Source: Rhodococcus sp. WMMA185
GTDB lineage: Bacteria > Actinomycetota > Actinomycetes > Mycobacteriales > Mycobacteriaceae
Direction: 5' to 3'
Assembly: GCF_001767395.1 (NCBI RefSeq)
Contig: NZ_CP017014.1
Location: forward strand, 2,798,501 to 2,862,500
DNA: 64,000 bases
Shown: positions 27,671 through 37,300 of the stretch, one piece after another
Layout of the letters: every line of letters starts with the position of its first letter
How positions within the stretch are numbered: the stretch's first letter is position 1
Made by a program: the position numbers and the translations under genes
Notes under the pieces: generated by a model
What the model was told of the DNA's origin: nothing
What the model saw: only the letters and a program-made list of their open reading frames with translations
Databases searched by the model: none

Positions 27671-28936
27671 TCAGCCTGACGCAAGCATGAGGGCGAGCGG
27701 CCCGAGGGTGACGATCATCCCGACCACGACCGCGATCACGAAACTTGTGATGTCGTCGGTGCGACGTACGACCCGGACCATCGCAACGAGTCCCACGATG
27801 ACGAGCAGCGCAAGAATCAACGCGACCCAGGGAAGCAGATCCCACAACTTCTCGAAACCCTTGAAGAGCAGGGCTCCGGCAATCACGGCCACGACACCTT
27901 GCCCGAGGAGGACGAGCCACTCACGGGCGGAGTCCTCGCCGACACCGTCCTTCCAGCTGAATTTCTTTTCTTTCGCCTTGGCCTTCGCCTCTTTGCGGGA
28001 CCGCTTAGGAGCCTCCGAGTCTTCGGTCTCTCCCTCACGCGGCTCTGTCCGTGTGCCGCCGGCAGCAGCCTCGATGATTTCCGTTTCCTCGCCGACGTTC
28101 TCCCCAGAATCCTGGAACTGGCGCATCAGGTCGCCTGCCAGTGTCGATCCAGACAGCAGTTGGGGTTCTGGGATCGATGCCGCAGAAGATTCGGGCCTCG
28201 GCTTCGGGGCATCGGGAGCCTCGGACCCCTGGGTCGCAGCATCGGAAGCCTCGAAGCTCGGCTCTGCAACATCGGGAGCCTCGAAGCTCGGCTCTGCGAC
28301 ATCGGGAGCCTCGAAGCTCGGCTCTGCGACATCGGGAGCCTCGAAGCTCGGCTCTGCCAAGAAATCGGTACCACCCGACGCATGTTCAGGCTCTTCCGCC
28401 ACTGGAACAGCCGAGTCGGATTCCGTGGCGGGTACTACGATCCCGGTCTTCAGGAGATCCTGCTGCAGAGTTCGACTGACCCAGGATCCTTGGTAGTCGC
28501 GCGAGGTACTGCTGGAGACCGTTCCATTGACGCGGCTGGAGGGTCGACCCGTCCGGCGCGCATCGGCATCGGCCACATCGTCATCGGCCAGATCGACATC
28601 GGCATCGAACCGCCCTGAAAGAGCGGCGATGCCCTCGGACACCGGTGCCGGTGCGGGTTCTGGGACCAGTTCGGCTTCCTGCGCCGGTTCAGGTTGCGCC
28701 GGTTCACGGTCCGGGGCCTGTTCTCGGGCGAATACCGGACCACGGTCGGACGCCTCTTCGGAGTTGCGTGCCCGAGCCTCGGATCTGCTCCGGACGGTTG
28801 GGATCTCACCGGTCAGTTCTGCAACCGAGATTCCACCCTTGGCTCCACGGCGACGGCGTCCTCCGCTGGACTCGACCTGTTGCCCGTTGCGTTTGAGCAG
28901 TTCTGACACAGAAATCTGCTGACTGTCCTCGGTCAT
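27671..28936 (-). CDS. Membrane protein with long acidic repeat region
   Basis: The 421-residue protein has a basic N-terminal motif (LLKRNGQQVESSGGRRRRG), a long disordered Glu/Pro/Ala-rich region containing four tandem decapeptides AEPSFEAPDV (about residues 193-233), a Lys-rich segment (SRKEAKAKAKEKK), and three C-terminal helices (about 338-356, 362-385 and 396-419). The conserved ends with a variable middle suggest an anchored cytoplasmic tether. ATGA overlap with ppx upstream couples translation. Function unknown; the gene is conserved next to ppx in mycobacteria. Confidence 0.82.
   Translation of the reverse strand: MTEDSQQISVSELLKRNGQQVESSGGRRRRGAKGGISVAELTGEIPTVRSRSEARARNSEEASDRGPVFAREQAPDREPAQPEPAQEAELVPEPAPAPVSEGIAALSGRFDADVDLADDDVADADARRTGRPSSRVNGTVSSSTSRDYQGSWVSRTLQQDLLKTGIVVPATESDSAVPVAEEPEHASGGTDFLAEPSFEAPDVAEPSFEAPDVAEPSFEAPDVAEPSFEASDAATQGSEAPDAPKPRPESSAASIPEPQLLSGSTLAGDLMRQFQDSGENVGEETEIIEAAAGGTRTEPREGETEDSEAPKRSRKEAKAKAKEKKFSWKDGVGEDSAREWLVLLGQGVVAVIAGALLFKGFEKLWDLLPWVALILALLVIVGLVAMVRVVRRTDDITSFVIAVVVGMIVTLGPLALMLASG
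28231..28358. repeat. 30-bp in-frame tandem repeat, about four units
   Basis: Three near-identical 30-bp units fill 28261-28350, with diverged or partial units at either side. They encode the AEPSFEAPDV decapeptides of the membrane protein above. Unit length is a multiple of three, so copy-number change would not break the frame. Confidence 0.9.
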
Positions 28937-29886
28937 TGAATATTCACCATCAATTCACCGCCCATTTCCGTATCGAGCTTGCGGAGGATTAACCCCTCAC
29001 GCAGAGCCCACGGACAGATTTCGAGTTCCTCCACGCCCAACGCTCTCATGCTGGCCTCCGCGATGAGGGCTCCGGCCACGATCTGCTGCGATCGGTCAGA
29101 GCTCACCCCTTCTAATTCTGCACGGTCAGACGCCGTCATCCGTGAAATGAATGCTATTAGTTGCCTGAGGCCGCTCGAGGTGAGGATCCGTCTCACACGT
29201 GGGCCTGCACCGGAGGGTGCAGCGCCTGTGAGCCGGGCTAGAGAGCGGAAAGTCTTGGATGTGCCGACGGCACGATCCCACTCACCCGCAGCACGCAATT
29301 CCTTGGCCGGAGCGACCAGTTCGGCATCGAGCCAGTCTCTGAGGACTGCCACCCGACGTTTGCCCGGCGGGTCGGCCTCGAGCCAGTCCCTGGTGAGCCG
29401 TCCAGCCCCCAATTGCAGCGACAGCGCAACGTCCGGGTCCTCGTCGCCACCGGTCGAGAGTTCGAGCGAGCCGCCCCCGATGTCGAGATTCAGGATGCGA
29501 CCGGCGCTCCACCCGAACCAGCGGCGTACAGCGAGGAACGTCAGTCTGGCCTCGTCGGTACCCGAAAGGACCTCGAGCGTCACCCCTGTTTCCGCATGAA
29601 CCCTGTCGAGGACATCATCGGAGTTGCTGGCGTCACGCACGGCAGAGGTGGCGAAAGCCATCAGCTCACCGCACCCCGATGTCTTCGCGATGCCAGCGAA
29701 CTCCGCTACTGTCGACACCAAGCGATTTGCGCCCTGGGATGTGATGCGGCCGCGGCTGTCTGTGTTCTCGGCGAGTCGCAGAGCCGACTTGGTCGAACTC
29801 ATGGGTGTCGGGTGGCCGCCCCTGTGGGCGTCCACAACAAGCAGATGGACGGTATTGCTTCCTACGTCGAGCACCCCTAGTCGCAC
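28933..29886 (-). CDS. ppx: Exopolyphosphatase / Ppx-GppA family phosphatase
   Basis: Ppx-type enzymes release phosphate from polyphosphate, and some members hydrolyse pppGpp. The 317-residue protein has the ASKHA phosphate-1 motif [48 protein letters not shown] and the phosphate-2 motif [11 protein letters not shown]. It matches the short, two-domain actinobacterial form without the extra C-terminal domains of enterobacterial PPX. The start is GTG at 29886. It overlaps the next gene by ATGA. With regX3-senX3 1-3 kb away it suits phosphate homeostasis. Confidence 0.9.
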   Translation of the reverse strand: MRLGVLDVGSNTVHLLVVDAHRGGHPTPMSSTKSALRLAENTDSRGRITSQGANRLVSTVAEFAGIAKTSGCGELMAFATSAVRDASNSDDVLDRVHAETGVTLEVLSGTDEARLTFLAVRRWFGWSAGRILNLDIGGGSLELSTGGDEDPDVALSLQLGAGRLTRDWLEADPPGKRRVAVLRDWLDAELVAPAKELRAAGEWDRAVGTSKTFRSLARLTGAAPSGAGPRVRRILTSSGLRQLIAFISRMTASDRAELEGVSSDRSQQIVAGALIAEASMRALGVEELEICPWALREGLILRKLDTEMGGELMVNIQ

Positions 29887-29919
29887 AGTGACACGGTACT
29901 GGGTCTACCGTCGGTCCTT

Positions 29920-30744
29920 GTGACAGCAGGTAATGGAGGGCGCCCGCACAAGATGACGCCTCAGCCGGAAGTGCCGCTCGACTTTGCTCGCGAGTGGGTC
30001 GAGTTCCCCGACCCCGACAACGCCGAGCACATCATCGTTGCCGACATGACCTGGCTGCTCTCCCATTGGACCTGCGTATTTGGCACCCCCGCCTGTCAAG
30101 GGATCCTCGGTGACCGGCCCGATGACGGGTGCTGCTCGCACGGTGCGTTTCTCTCCGATGAAGAGGACCTCGCGAAGTTGAACGCATCAGTGAAACTACT
30201 CACAGAAGCCGATTGGCAGTTCATGAAGAAGGGCCTCGGCAAGAAGGGCTACCTGGAAGAGGACGACCTCGAGGACGAACCCGCTCTTCGTACCCGTCGC
30301 TACAAGGGTGCCTGTATCTTCCAGAACCGCCGCGGCTTCGAGGGCGGCGTCGGCTGTGCACTTCATTCGATGGCTCTGCGACGCGGAATCGAACCACTCG
30401 AGGTCAAGCCCGATGTGTGCTGGCAGCTTCCGATCCGTCGTACCCAGGAGTGGGTCGAGCGTCCTGACGGAGAGCAGATTCTCAAGACCACCATCACCGA
30501 ATACGACCGACGCGGGTGGGGCGAGGGCGGCGAAGACCTTGATTGGTATTGCTCCGGCTCCCCCGACGCCCACGTAGGTGCTAAGGCCGTCTGGCAGTCC
30601 TACGCCCCCGAGCTGACCGAAATGCTCGGGAAAGCGGCGTTCCGCGAACTGGCGAAACTGTGCAAGCGGCGCGCAGGGCTCGGGTTGATTGCCATCCATC
30701 CCGCCACGACCATCGCGCAAGATCGAGGCGGCGCCGCGCGCTAG
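29920..30744 (+). CDS. Conserved actinobacterial cysteine-rich protein
   Basis: The 274-residue soluble protein has clustered Cys and His residues: [46 protein letters not shown] and [10 protein letters not shown], then a late Cys in [13 protein letters not shown]. This pattern resembles Zn or Fe-S binding CxxC-rich proteins of unknown function, and a close counterpart (Rv0495c, from memory) sits at the same place in mycobacteria. The start is uncertain: GTG 29920, or ATG 29953 with GGAGGG farther upstream. It is divergent from ppx with a 33-bp gap and convergent with regX3. Confidence 0.8.
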   Translation: MTAGNGGRPHKMTPQPEVPLDFAREWVEFPDPDNAEHIIVADMTWLLSHWTCVFGTPACQGILGDRPDDGCCSHGAFLSDEEDLAKLNASVKLLTEADWQFMKKGLGKKGYLEEDDLEDEPALRTRRYKGACIFQNRRGFEGGVGCALHSMALRRGIEPLEVKPDVCWQLPIRRTQEWVERPDGEQILKTTITEYDRRGWGEGGEDLDWYCSGSPDAHVGAKAVWQSYAPELTEMLGKAAFRELAKLCKRRAGLGLIAIHPATTIAQDRGGAAR

Positions 30745-30775
30745 CGTCGCCGGATCGTCACCCGATCCGGCGACG
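30745..30775. terminator. Bidirectional terminator hairpin between convergent genes
   Basis: CGTCGCCGGATCG and CGATCCGGCGACG form a 13-bp perfect stem with a 5-nt loop directly after the stop of the cysteine-rich protein gene and 18 bp from the regX3 stop, so it can serve both directions. Confidence 0.85.
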
Positions 30776-30792
30776 CCGGGGATCGGTGACGA

Positions 30793-31482
30793 TCACGCCT
30801 CCAGTTTGTACCCGAGTCCGCGAACCGTTATCAGCCGTTCCGGCTTTGCGGAGTCGTCCTCGATTTTCGAACGCAGGCGCTTGACGTGTACGTCGAGCGT
30901 CTTGGTGTCGCCGACATAGTCGGCACCCCATACACGGTCGATCAACTGCCCACGGGTGAGGACGCGTCCGGAATTGCGCAACAGATACTCGAGAAGTTCG
31001 AACTCCTTGAGTGGCATGGTGACGGTCTCTCCGTTCACCCGGACCACGTGCCGCTCGACGTCCATCCGAACAGGTCCGGCCTCGAGGACCGCAGAGTCGT
31101 GTCCGGCATCGAGTTCGCTGTCGGCGCCGCGCCGCAACACGGCACGAATGCGGGCAATCAGCTCGCGCGCCGAGTAGGGCTTGGTCACGTAGTCGTCGGC
31201 ACCGAGTTCGAGCCCGACGACCTTGTCGATCTCACTGTCTCGCGCCGTCACCATGATGACTGGGACGCCAGACCGGCTGCGGAGCTGTTTACACACATCC
31301 GTGCCGCTCATACCCGGCAGCATGAGGTCGAGGAGGACGATGTCCGCGCCCGCGCGATCGAATTCGGCGAGGGCGGAGGGGCCGTCTCCTACGATCACCG
31401 TTTCAAACCCTTCCTTGCCCAACAGGAATGCCAACGGATCGGCCAGTGACTCCTCGTCTTCCACGATCAACACACGCGTCAT
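30793..31482 (-). CDS. regX3: Two-component response regulator RegX3 (OmpR/PhoB family)
   Basis: The 229-residue regulator has a receiver domain (VLIVEDEES acidic pocket, phospho-acceptor Asp in [14 protein letters not shown], Thr in VTARD, Lys in VTKPYSARE) and a winged-helix output domain ([47 protein letters not shown]). RegX3 controls the phosphate-limitation response in actinobacteria. ATG at 31482 has GGAGG upstream and overlaps the senX3 stop (ATGA). Order gpmA-senX3-regX3 is as in mycobacteria. Confidence 0.95.
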   Translation of the reverse strand: MTRVLIVEDEESLADPLAFLLGKEGFETVIVGDGPSALAEFDRAGADIVLLDLMLPGMSGTDVCKQLRSRSGVPVIMVTARDSEIDKVVGLELGADDYVTKPYSARELIARIRAVLRRGADSELDAGHDSAVLEAGPVRMDVERHVVRVNGETVTMPLKEFELLEYLLRNSGRVLTRGQLIDRVWGADYVGDTKTLDVHVKRLRSKIEDDSAKPERLITVRGLGYKLEA

Positions 31483-32699
31483 CGCTTGGCCTCCAAATCG
31501 GTTTCTCTCGTCCCGACGTCTATGGCATCGGCGAGGGCATCGGCACCCTTGCCGTTCGTACTCTCGGTCTTGTTGTATACAGGAATCTGGAGTGTGAACG
31601 TCGAACCGGTACCAGGCCTGCTCCACAGGTCGATCGAGCCATTGTGGTTGGCTGCCACGTGCTTGACGATCGACAGGCCGAGCCCGGTTCCGCCGGTCGC
31701 CCGCGCCCGTGCCTTGTCGACGCGGAAGAACCGTTCGAACACTCGCTCCTGATCTGCCTTTGCTATGCCCTCGCCGCGGTCAGTGACCGAGATGGCCACA
31801 TTGTCCCCCCGAATCGACCGGCTGACCGACACGGGCGCTCCATTCGTCGAGTAAGCGATGGCGTTCTGAACCAGATTAGACAGCGCCGTGACCAGGAGCG
31901 CACGGTCGCCGAGTACTTCCGAACCGCCACCCTGGTCCGTGATGATGGCGACACCGGCCGCTTCCGCTGAAATCTTGCAGCGCACCAGCGCCTCGTCGAC
32001 GATCTCGTCGACCGAGACGACCTCGAGATCGGGTAGCTTCTCTGCGCCTTGCAGCCGGGACAGCGCGATCAGCTCTGTGACCATCTTTCCGAGGCGCACT
32101 GATTCGCTGAGCACACGCTCTCCGAAGTGCCGGACCGATTCGGGGTCGTCGGCAGATTCCAGAAGCGCCTCGGCCAGCAAACCCATCGCGCTCACCGGGG
32201 TCTTCAGTTCGTGACTGACGTTGGCGACGAAGTCACGCCGCGTCGCCTCCATCCGAACCTGCTCGGAGTCGTCGTCGGCGAACAGGACAACGAAGCGGCG
32301 GTCTTCCTGGCTCAGGATTCGGGCAGTGCAACGCACCGCGATTCGGTCGCGCCCGCGTTGCGGGTTCTTCGCGCTCAAATCAAGCTCGACCTGCTCACCG
32401 GTCTCGTAAACCCTCTGCACAGCCACCCACGCACGGTCGTCGAGGAGACGACCCCGCACCAGGCCCAATTCTTCGGCACGAGCGTTGAACAGAACGACAT
32501 CATGAAACTTGTCGACAACAGCGATGCCGCTCGCCGATGTCCGAACGATCAGATCGAGCACCTGCGACACGGTGAGTCCGGAGCCGTTCTGGGCTCGTCG
32601 TGCCCTACTGGCGCCCAGCATGGGCACCAGCACTCCACCGGCCACGTATCCGACGAAGCCGCCCATGATGGCTAGCAGGACGGCCTGCGTAACACTCAC
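31479..32699 (-). CDS. senX3: Sensor histidine kinase SenX3
   Basis: The 406-residue kinase has one N-terminal membrane helix (about residues 4-26), a PAS-like domain ([31 protein letters not shown]), the phospho-His in [22 protein letters not shown], and the ATPase boxes [10 protein letters not shown] (N), VTDRGEGIA (G1), [29 protein letters not shown] (F/G2). The sensor partners RegX3 and responds to phosphate supply through the Pst system. GTG at 32699 is the best start, though with no clear ribosome site; a GTT-coded Val follows two codons on. It is 127 bp downstream of gpmA. Confidence 0.94.
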   Translation of the reverse strand: MSVTQAVLLAIMGGFVGYVAGGVLVPMLGASRARRAQNGSGLTVSQVLDLIVRTSASGIAVVDKFHDVVLFNARAEELGLVRGRLLDDRAWVAVQRVYETGEQVELDLSAKNPQRGRDRIAVRCTARILSQEDRRFVVLFADDDSEQVRMEATRRDFVANVSHELKTPVSAMGLLAEALLESADDPESVRHFGERVLSESVRLGKMVTELIALSRLQGAEKLPDLEVVSVDEIVDEALVRCKISAEAAGVAIITDQGGGSEVLGDRALLVTALSNLVQNAIAYSTNGAPVSVSRSIRGDNVAISVTDRGEGIAKADQERVFERFFRVDKARARATGGTGLGLSIVKHVAANHNGSIDLWSRPGTGSTFTLQIPVYNKTESTNGKGADALADAIDVGTRETDLEAKR

Positions 32700-32826
32700 G
32701 TCTGAATCGTACGTATCCGCCGCGGAGCGGCTACGCAGGGTCCGTTTCTTCGTCCAGCACAGACCGCGCTCGAACCTGCTACAGGCCGGAGGTCGACGCG
32801 GTACGAACTCCGGCCATGTCCGCGAG

Positions 32827-33573
32827 TTACCTGCCGCCCTGGTTGGCCACAGCGGCTGCACCGGCCGCAGCTGCAGCCGGGTCGAGGTAGGTCCCGCCCG
32901 GGTTCAGGGGCTGCAGGTTCTCGTCCAAGTCGTATCTCAATGGAATGCCCGTCGGGATGTTCAGCCCCGCGATATCGTCGTCTGAGATTCGGTCGAGATG
33001 CTTGACCAGCGCACGCAGAGAATTGCCGTGCGCGGTGATCAGCACCGTCTTACCTGCCAACAGGTCGGCCGAGATCGTGTCCTCCCAATACGGGATCAGA
33101 CGCTTGACGACATCGAGCAGGCACTCCGTGAGCGGAACTTCATCGAGGTGCTCGTATCGGGGATCCGCATCCTGACTGTATTCACTGCCGACCTCGATCG
33201 GCGGCGGCGGCGTATCGTAACTGCGCCGCCACAGCATGAACTGGTCGTCACCGTACTTGTCCTTGACCTGCGCCTTGTTCCGTCCCTGCAGGGCGCCGTA
33301 ATGCCGCTCGTTGAGGCGCCAATCGCGAACCACCGGAATCCAGTGGCGATCCGCGACGTCGAGCGCGATGTTCGCGGTGCTGATGGCGCGGCGCAGCAGC
33401 GATGTATAGAGCACATCGGGGAGAACATCGTGCTCGACCAGCAATTCGCCGGCTCGCTTGCCCTCTGCGATGCCCTTATCGGTCAGGTGAACGTCCACCC
33501 AGCCGGTGAACAAGTTGAGTGCATTCCATTCGCTCTCACCGTGGCGGAGCAGCACAAGGGTTCCGGTACTCAT
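32827..33573 (-). CDS. gpmA: 2,3-Bisphosphoglycerate-dependent phosphoglycerate mutase
   Basis: GpmA interconverts 3- and 2-phosphoglycerate in glycolysis. The 248-residue protein has the phospho-His motif [20 protein letters not shown] (Arg10-His11), [22 protein letters not shown] and the second His in [18 protein letters not shown]. The Ala-rich end ([15 protein letters not shown]) is a normal actinobacterial feature. ATG at 33573 has AGGA 9 bp upstream; a second ATG is three codons earlier. senX3 follows in the same direction. Confidence 0.95.
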   Translation of the reverse strand: MSTGTLVLLRHGESEWNALNLFTGWVDVHLTDKGIAEGKRAGELLVEHDVLPDVLYTSLLRRAISTANIALDVADRHWIPVVRDWRLNERHYGALQGRNKAQVKDKYGDDQFMLWRRSYDTPPPPIEVGSEYSQDADPRYEHLDEVPLTECLLDVVKRLIPYWEDTISADLLAGKTVLITAHGNSLRALVKHLDRISDDDIAGLNIPTGIPLRYDLDENLQPLNPGGTYLDPAAAAAGAAAVANQGGR

Positions 33574-33632
33574 GCCGTTCATCCTGGCACGAATCCCGAA
33601 ACCCTGGCGCCCTGAGTCCCGCCGTCAGCGAC

Positions 33633-33709
33633 TCACTTCGCTCGCCCGGGTCAATTTCCCGTCGCTTCGCTCGCCCGGGTCAATTTCCCGTCGCTTCGCT
33701 CGCCCGGAG
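33633..33709. repeat. 29-bp tandem repeat at the 3' end of the acyl-CoA ligase gene
   Basis: Two full 29-bp units (33633-33661, 33662-33690) and a partial third (33691-33709) share TCGCTTCGCTCGCCCGGGTC. The repeat carries the last codons and stop of the ligase gene, so the real stop at 33680 is followed by a duplicated, unused coding end. It looks like replication slippage. It lies 60 bp from the gpmA start, so it may affect mRNA ends. Confidence 0.85.
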
Positions 33710-35272
33710 GTCTTTGCGCAGAATCTTGCCCGCAGCAGACTTCGGCACGACGTCGATGAACTTCACCCTCCGGACCTTCTTGTGCGGAGATACCCGCTCG
33801 GCGACGAACTCGATGATCGCTGCCTCGTCGAGATCGGCATCGTGCTGTCTGACGACGAACGCCTTCGGGACCTCCTCACCCTCGTCGTCGAGAACACCGA
33901 TGACTGCCGCGTCTGCAATCTGCGGGTGGGTCAGCAGAAGGGCCTCGAGTTCGGCCGGCGGAACCTGGTAGCCCTTGTACTTGATGAGTTCCTTCATGCG
34001 GTCGACGATGGTGACGATTCCTTCGGAATCGACGGTGGCGATGTCACCGGTATGCAGATAGCCGTCGGCGCTGAGCGTTTCCGCTGTGGCTTCTTCGTTG
34101 CCCAGGTATCCGAGCATGATGTTGGGGCCCTTGCACCACAGTTCACCGGGCTCGCTGACGCCCTCGGCCGGAAGCGCGATCTCTTCCCCGGTGGCCGGGT
34201 CGATGAGCTTGCACTCCATATTCGCGATCGTGGGGCCGACCGAGTCGAGGGCGATGTCGTCGCGATCGAACGGGATGGCGTGGCTGACAGGACTCATCTC
34301 GGACATTCCGTACCCCTGCCGAACACGGCAGCCGAGCCGGTTCGCAACCGCCTTGCCGAGTTCCTGATCGAGAGGAGCTGCGCCCGAGAAGATCGAGTGC
34401 ACCGACGACAGGTCGTACTCGTCGACGAGCGGGTGCTTGGCCAATGCCACAGCGACGGGCGGAGCGATGAACACGTAGGTGCACTTCTCGTCGGAGACGA
34501 CCCGCAAGAACTCCGCGAGGTCGAACTTCGGCATCGTCACCAGGCTGGCCCGGTTGAACAGAGCGGCGTTGAGGAGCACCGTCATCCCGTAGATATGGAA
34601 GAACGGCAGGACCGCAAGGAGCCTGTCGTCGGCCTCGATACCCATCCGAGGGTTGATCTGGCACACGTTGGCCACCAGGTTGCGGTGTGTGAGCATCACA
34701 CCCTTCGGACGACCCGTGGTACCGGAGGAGTACGGCAATACTGCGAGTTGAGTGGCCGGATCGAACGACACGGCCGGTGGCGGCGCCGCCTGGGCAAGCA
34801 AGTCCTCGAGCGAAGGGTGCCCTTCGGCGCCGTCGAGGACGATCAGGTTGGCGTCCGGAATCCCCGCCTTCGCCGCGGCCTCCTTGGCCTGCGGCAACAA
34901 CGGGGAAATGGTGAAGAGGAACTTGGCTTTCGAGTCGGTGAGTTGCTTGGCGATGTCTTCTGCCGTGTACAGCGCGTTGATCGTGGTAGCGACGCCGCCT
35001 GCGCGGAGTATGCCGTGAAACACGGCAGCGAATGCGGGGACATTCGGCGAATGCAGGCCCACCACGTCACCCACCGCCAGGCCACGGGCGGCGAGCGCGC
35101 CGGCCACACCGTTGATCTGGGCGACGAGGGACCGGTAGGTGGTCACCGCGCCGGACGCCCCTTCGATCAGCGCGGGCCTGTCGAGATCGGCCTCGTCTAT
35201 CTGGCCGAAGAGGAAATCGAAAACACTGCGGCTCGGAATCTCGACGTCCGGAAACGGGCTCTTGAAGCTCAT
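33680..35272 (-). CDS. Acyl-CoA ligase of the 4-coumarate:CoA ligase family (AMP-binding)
   Basis: The 530-residue enzyme has the AMP-binding P-loop PYSSGTTGRPKGVML, the aromatic-binding region FFHIYGMTVLLN, QGYGMSEMSPVSHA (A5), YLHTGDIATVDSEG (A7), DRMKELIKYKGYQVPPAELE (A8) and the catalytic Lys in KSAAGKILRKDLR (A10). It activates a carboxylic acid as an acyl-adenylate and then CoA thioester; aromatic or fatty acid substrate cannot be fixed. ATG at 35272 has AGAGG at 5 bp; the longer frame crosses two palindromes that are probably operators. It is monocistronic. Confidence 0.9.
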   Translation of the reverse strand: MSFKSPFPDVEIPSRSVFDFLFGQIDEADLDRPALIEGASGAVTTYRSLVAQINGVAGALAARGLAVGDVVGLHSPNVPAFAAVFHGILRAGGVATTINALYTAEDIAKQLTDSKAKFLFTISPLLPQAKEAAAKAGIPDANLIVLDGAEGHPSLEDLLAQAAPPPAVSFDPATQLAVLPYSSGTTGRPKGVMLTHRNLVANVCQINPRMGIEADDRLLAVLPFFHIYGMTVLLNAALFNRASLVTMPKFDLAEFLRVVSDEKCTYVFIAPPVAVALAKHPLVDEYDLSSVHSIFSGAAPLDQELGKAVANRLGCRVRQGYGMSEMSPVSHAIPFDRDDIALDSVGPTIANMECKLIDPATGEEIALPAEGVSEPGELWCKGPNIMLGYLGNEEATAETLSADGYLHTGDIATVDSEGIVTIVDRMKELIKYKGYQVPPAELEALLLTHPQIADAAVIGVLDDEGEEVPKAFVVRQHDADLDEAAIIEFVAERVSPHKKVRRVKFIDVVPKSAAGKILRKDLRASEATGN

Positions 35273-35349
35273 TGGGGCCTCTCCCTCGAAGCGTTGCAGC
35301 AACAATTGGTCGGTGCACGTTTCAATGCGCGCCGATCCGCACACCGGAA

Positions 35350-35367
35350 CTGTGACTACAGTCACAG
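35350..35367. promoter_or_regulatory. Palindromic operator candidate upstream of the acyl-CoA ligase gene
   Basis: CTGTGACTACAGTCACAG has perfect 8-bp arms around a 2-bp centre, 78 bp upstream of the ligase ATG. The length and TGTGAC arms fit a dimeric regulator such as GntR, TetR or Crp type; which one is unknown. Confidence 0.6.
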
Positions 35368-35380
35368 GTTCGGCCGTCAC

Positions 35381-35395
35381 TCTACCCGTGGTAGA
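35381..35395. promoter_or_regulatory. Second palindrome in the ligase promoter region
   Basis: TCTACCCGTGGTAGA has perfect 6-bp arms around CGT. Its centre is 29-30 bp from that of the neighbouring palindrome, close to three helical turns. It is also 29 bp downstream of the stop of the YbjN-like gene, so it might alternatively be a weak hairpin in that mRNA. Confidence 0.45.
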
Positions 35396-35423
35396 TTCGC
35401 CGACCACACGAGAGGGTCGAGAC

Positions 35424-35915
35424 CTATTCCTGCGACTCTTCGATCAGGTGCTCGAACGGTTTCAGGTTCGCCAGCGACTCTCCGCGCGAGACTCGCCACG
35501 CCCACTCCCGTTTGATGGAGTCCGCGAATCCGAGTTCGAGGATGGTGTTGAAATCGCCGTCGGCAGCCTCGAGTACCTGCCCGAGCACCCGGTCCAATTC
35601 GTCGGCGGTCACTGCAGGCTCGGCGATCAGCCCAACGAGGTAGATGTCGCCGATCTTGTCGATCGTGTACGCGACCGAGTACAGCCTTCGATTTCGACGC
35701 AGCAGGTACCTGTACACGCCCTCGAAGTTCTCGTCCGGCTTTCGGCAGACGAACGCCTCGACGCGCAGACCGTGCTTACCGACGGTCAGCAGCGTCGTCG
35801 TCTTGAGTTTGCGCTCACCCGGCAATTCGACCACGAAATGCGTCGAGTCTTTCCTCGTGAAGTCCAGCTCACGTTCGGTCAGTGCGGATTCGATCACTCC
35901 ACCAAGGTCTTTCAT
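35424..35915 (-). CDS. YbjN domain-containing protein
   Basis: The 163-residue protein has the YbjN/secretion-chaperone-like fold signature: an alpha helix, then [49 protein letters not shown], and a final helical hairpin. These soluble proteins are of unknown biochemical function; this type is consistently linked to mshA in mycobacteria. The ATG at 35915 overlaps the mshA stop (ATGA). Full length, no signal peptide. Confidence 0.85.
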   Translation of the reverse strand: MKDLGGVIESALTERELDFTRKDSTHFVVELPGERKLKTTTLLTVGKHGLRVEAFVCRKPDENFEGVYRYLLRRNRRLYSVAYTIDKIGDIYLVGLIAEPAVTADELDRVLGQVLEAADGDFNTILELGFADSIKREWAWRVSRGESLANLKPFEHLIEESQE

Positions 35916-37267
35916 GCGCGCACCCCTCCGACCCGGCGCAACTTCCGCGACCCGCGTACGCGGCGCGGCGAGAACTCACCCTGGCCGTTGCCGACGTTGT
36001 AGCCGTAGTTGTAGTTGTAGTTGGCAGTTGCCCTCCGATAGCTCGCGAGGAGTCCGTCGGCGGTGTGGTCCCACGAGAAGTTCTCTGCGTGGCGCGGCGC
36101 CTCCGCAGCCAGTGCGGCGAGACGTCGGGGGTTGGAGATCAACGACTGCAACGCGGTAGCCCAGTCCTCGGTGCCATGCCCGTCGACCAGTAGCCCTGTC
36201 TCACTGTTTCGCACCGCGACCCCGAGACCGCCGACGTTCGCCGCGATCACCGGTGTCCCACATGCCTGCGCCTCGATGGCCACCAGCCCAAAGGACTCCG
36301 AATAGCTTGGTACGGCAACAAGATCCGATGCTCGGTACACATCGGCGAGCCGGTCGGGCGCCTGCGGGGGGAGGAATGTGACGCGCGCCGCGATGCCCAG
36401 CGAAGACACGAGTTGGATCAACCCGTCGGGTCGGGCAAGCCCTGAACCGGACGGCCCCCCGACTACGAGCACTCTCAAGGTGGATTCGGGATCGCGGGCG
36501 ATCAGTTCGGCAGCCGCGCGGAGCAGCACGTCAGGGGCCTTGAGCGGTTGAATACGCCCCACAAAGGTCACGACGGTCTCGCGAGGGTCGAGGCCGAGGT
36601 TCGCCCTGGCGCTCACTCGGTCACCCGGCCGATACAGGGTGAGGTCGGCGCCGGGCGCCACGACGTCGATGCGATTCGGGTCGGCGCCGTAGTGCCGAAC
36701 CAGTTGATCGGATTCCTCCCTGGTATTGGCCACGATTAGGTCCGATTCCGCCACCACCTGTTGCTCACCGATCTGACGCGCGGCCGGTTCGGGGATATCC
36801 CCCGCGGCCAACGACGCATTCTTGACCGCGGCGAGAGTGTGCGGGGTGTGCACCAACGGCACACCCCAGCGATCGCGGGCCAACCATCCCACCTGCCCCG
36901 ACAACCAGTAGTGCGAATGCACCAGGTCGTAGTAGCCGGGTTCGTGCCGGGCCTCCTCGCGGAGCACCCCGGCCGCGAACGAACACAACTGGGTGGGCAG
37001 ATCCTCTTTGTTCAACCCCTCGAACGGACCGGCCACGACATTGCGGACGAGCACTCCCGGTGCCGCTTCCTGGACAGGGGCATCGGCAGAAGAAGTGGCC
37101 CGGGTGAAGATCTCCACTTCGAGGCCACGTCGCGCCATCTGTATAGCGGACTGCAGCACGTAGACGTTCATGCCACCCGCATCGCCGGTACCCGGTTGCG
37201 CCAGTGGGGAGGTGTGGACGGAGAGGACTGCCACCCTGCGGGGAGGCGCGTTGTGCATGGGTGTCAC
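35912..37267 (-). CDS. mshA: D-inositol-3-phosphate glycosyltransferase MshA
   Basis: MshA starts mycothiol synthesis by linking UDP-GlcNAc to inositol-3-phosphate. The 451-residue GT-B enzyme has the N-terminal glycine-rich turn [58 protein letters not shown] and the donor motif [25 protein letters not shown] at 37267 has GGAG close by; ATG three codons later is an alternative. The tail carries an odd NYNYNYGYN run and a basic end. It is followed by a YbjN gene and preceded, divergently, by a PIG-L deacetylase gene. Confidence 0.95.
   Translation of the reverse strand: MTPMHNAPPRRVAVLSVHTSPLAQPGTGDAGGMNVYVLQSAIQMARRGLEVEIFTRATSSADAPVQEAAPGVLVRNVVAGPFEGLNKEDLPTQLCSFAAGVLREEARHEPGYYDLVHSHYWLSGQVGWLARDRWGVPLVHTPHTLAAVKNASLAAGDIPEPAARQIGEQQVVAESDLIVANTREESDQLVRHYGADPNRIDVVAPGADLTLYRPGDRVSARANLGLDPRETVVTFVGRIQPLKAPDVLLRAAAELIARDPESTLRVLVVGGPSGSGLARPDGLIQLVSSLGIAARVTFLPPQAPDRLADVYRASDLVAVPSYSESFGLVAIEAQACGTPVIAANVGGLGVAVRNSETGLLVDGHGTEDWATALQSLISNPRRLAALAAEAPRHAENFSWDHTADGLLASYRRATANYNYNYGYNVGNGQGEFSPRRVRGSRKLRRVGGVRA
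35996..36030. repeat. Short Asn-Tyr coding repeat near the 3' end of mshA
   Basis: Repeated GTTGTA hexamers on the plus strand encode alternating Asn and Tyr on the mshA strand (NYNYNYGYN). It lies after the conserved glycosyltransferase domain, so it is probably a tolerated slippage tract. Confidence 0.75.
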
Positions 37268-37300
37268 TACTCCATACTGCCCCCTCGTCTGAGAGCGCCT

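Noticed and set aside
28231-28358. Regular 30-bp repeats that could suggest a CRISPR array
   Set aside because: Units are directly adjacent without unique spacers and stay in frame in a long coding gene, so they encode decapeptides.
33633-33709. 29-bp repeats that have CRISPR-like unit length
   Set aside because: No spacers, only two and a half copies, and overlap with the end of the ligase gene.
33506-35515. A 669-codon plus-strand open frame opposite the acyl-CoA ligase gene
   Set aside because: It is the antisense of a clear enzyme gene, Arg/His/Val-rich with no domain; long antisense frames are normal at this GC content.
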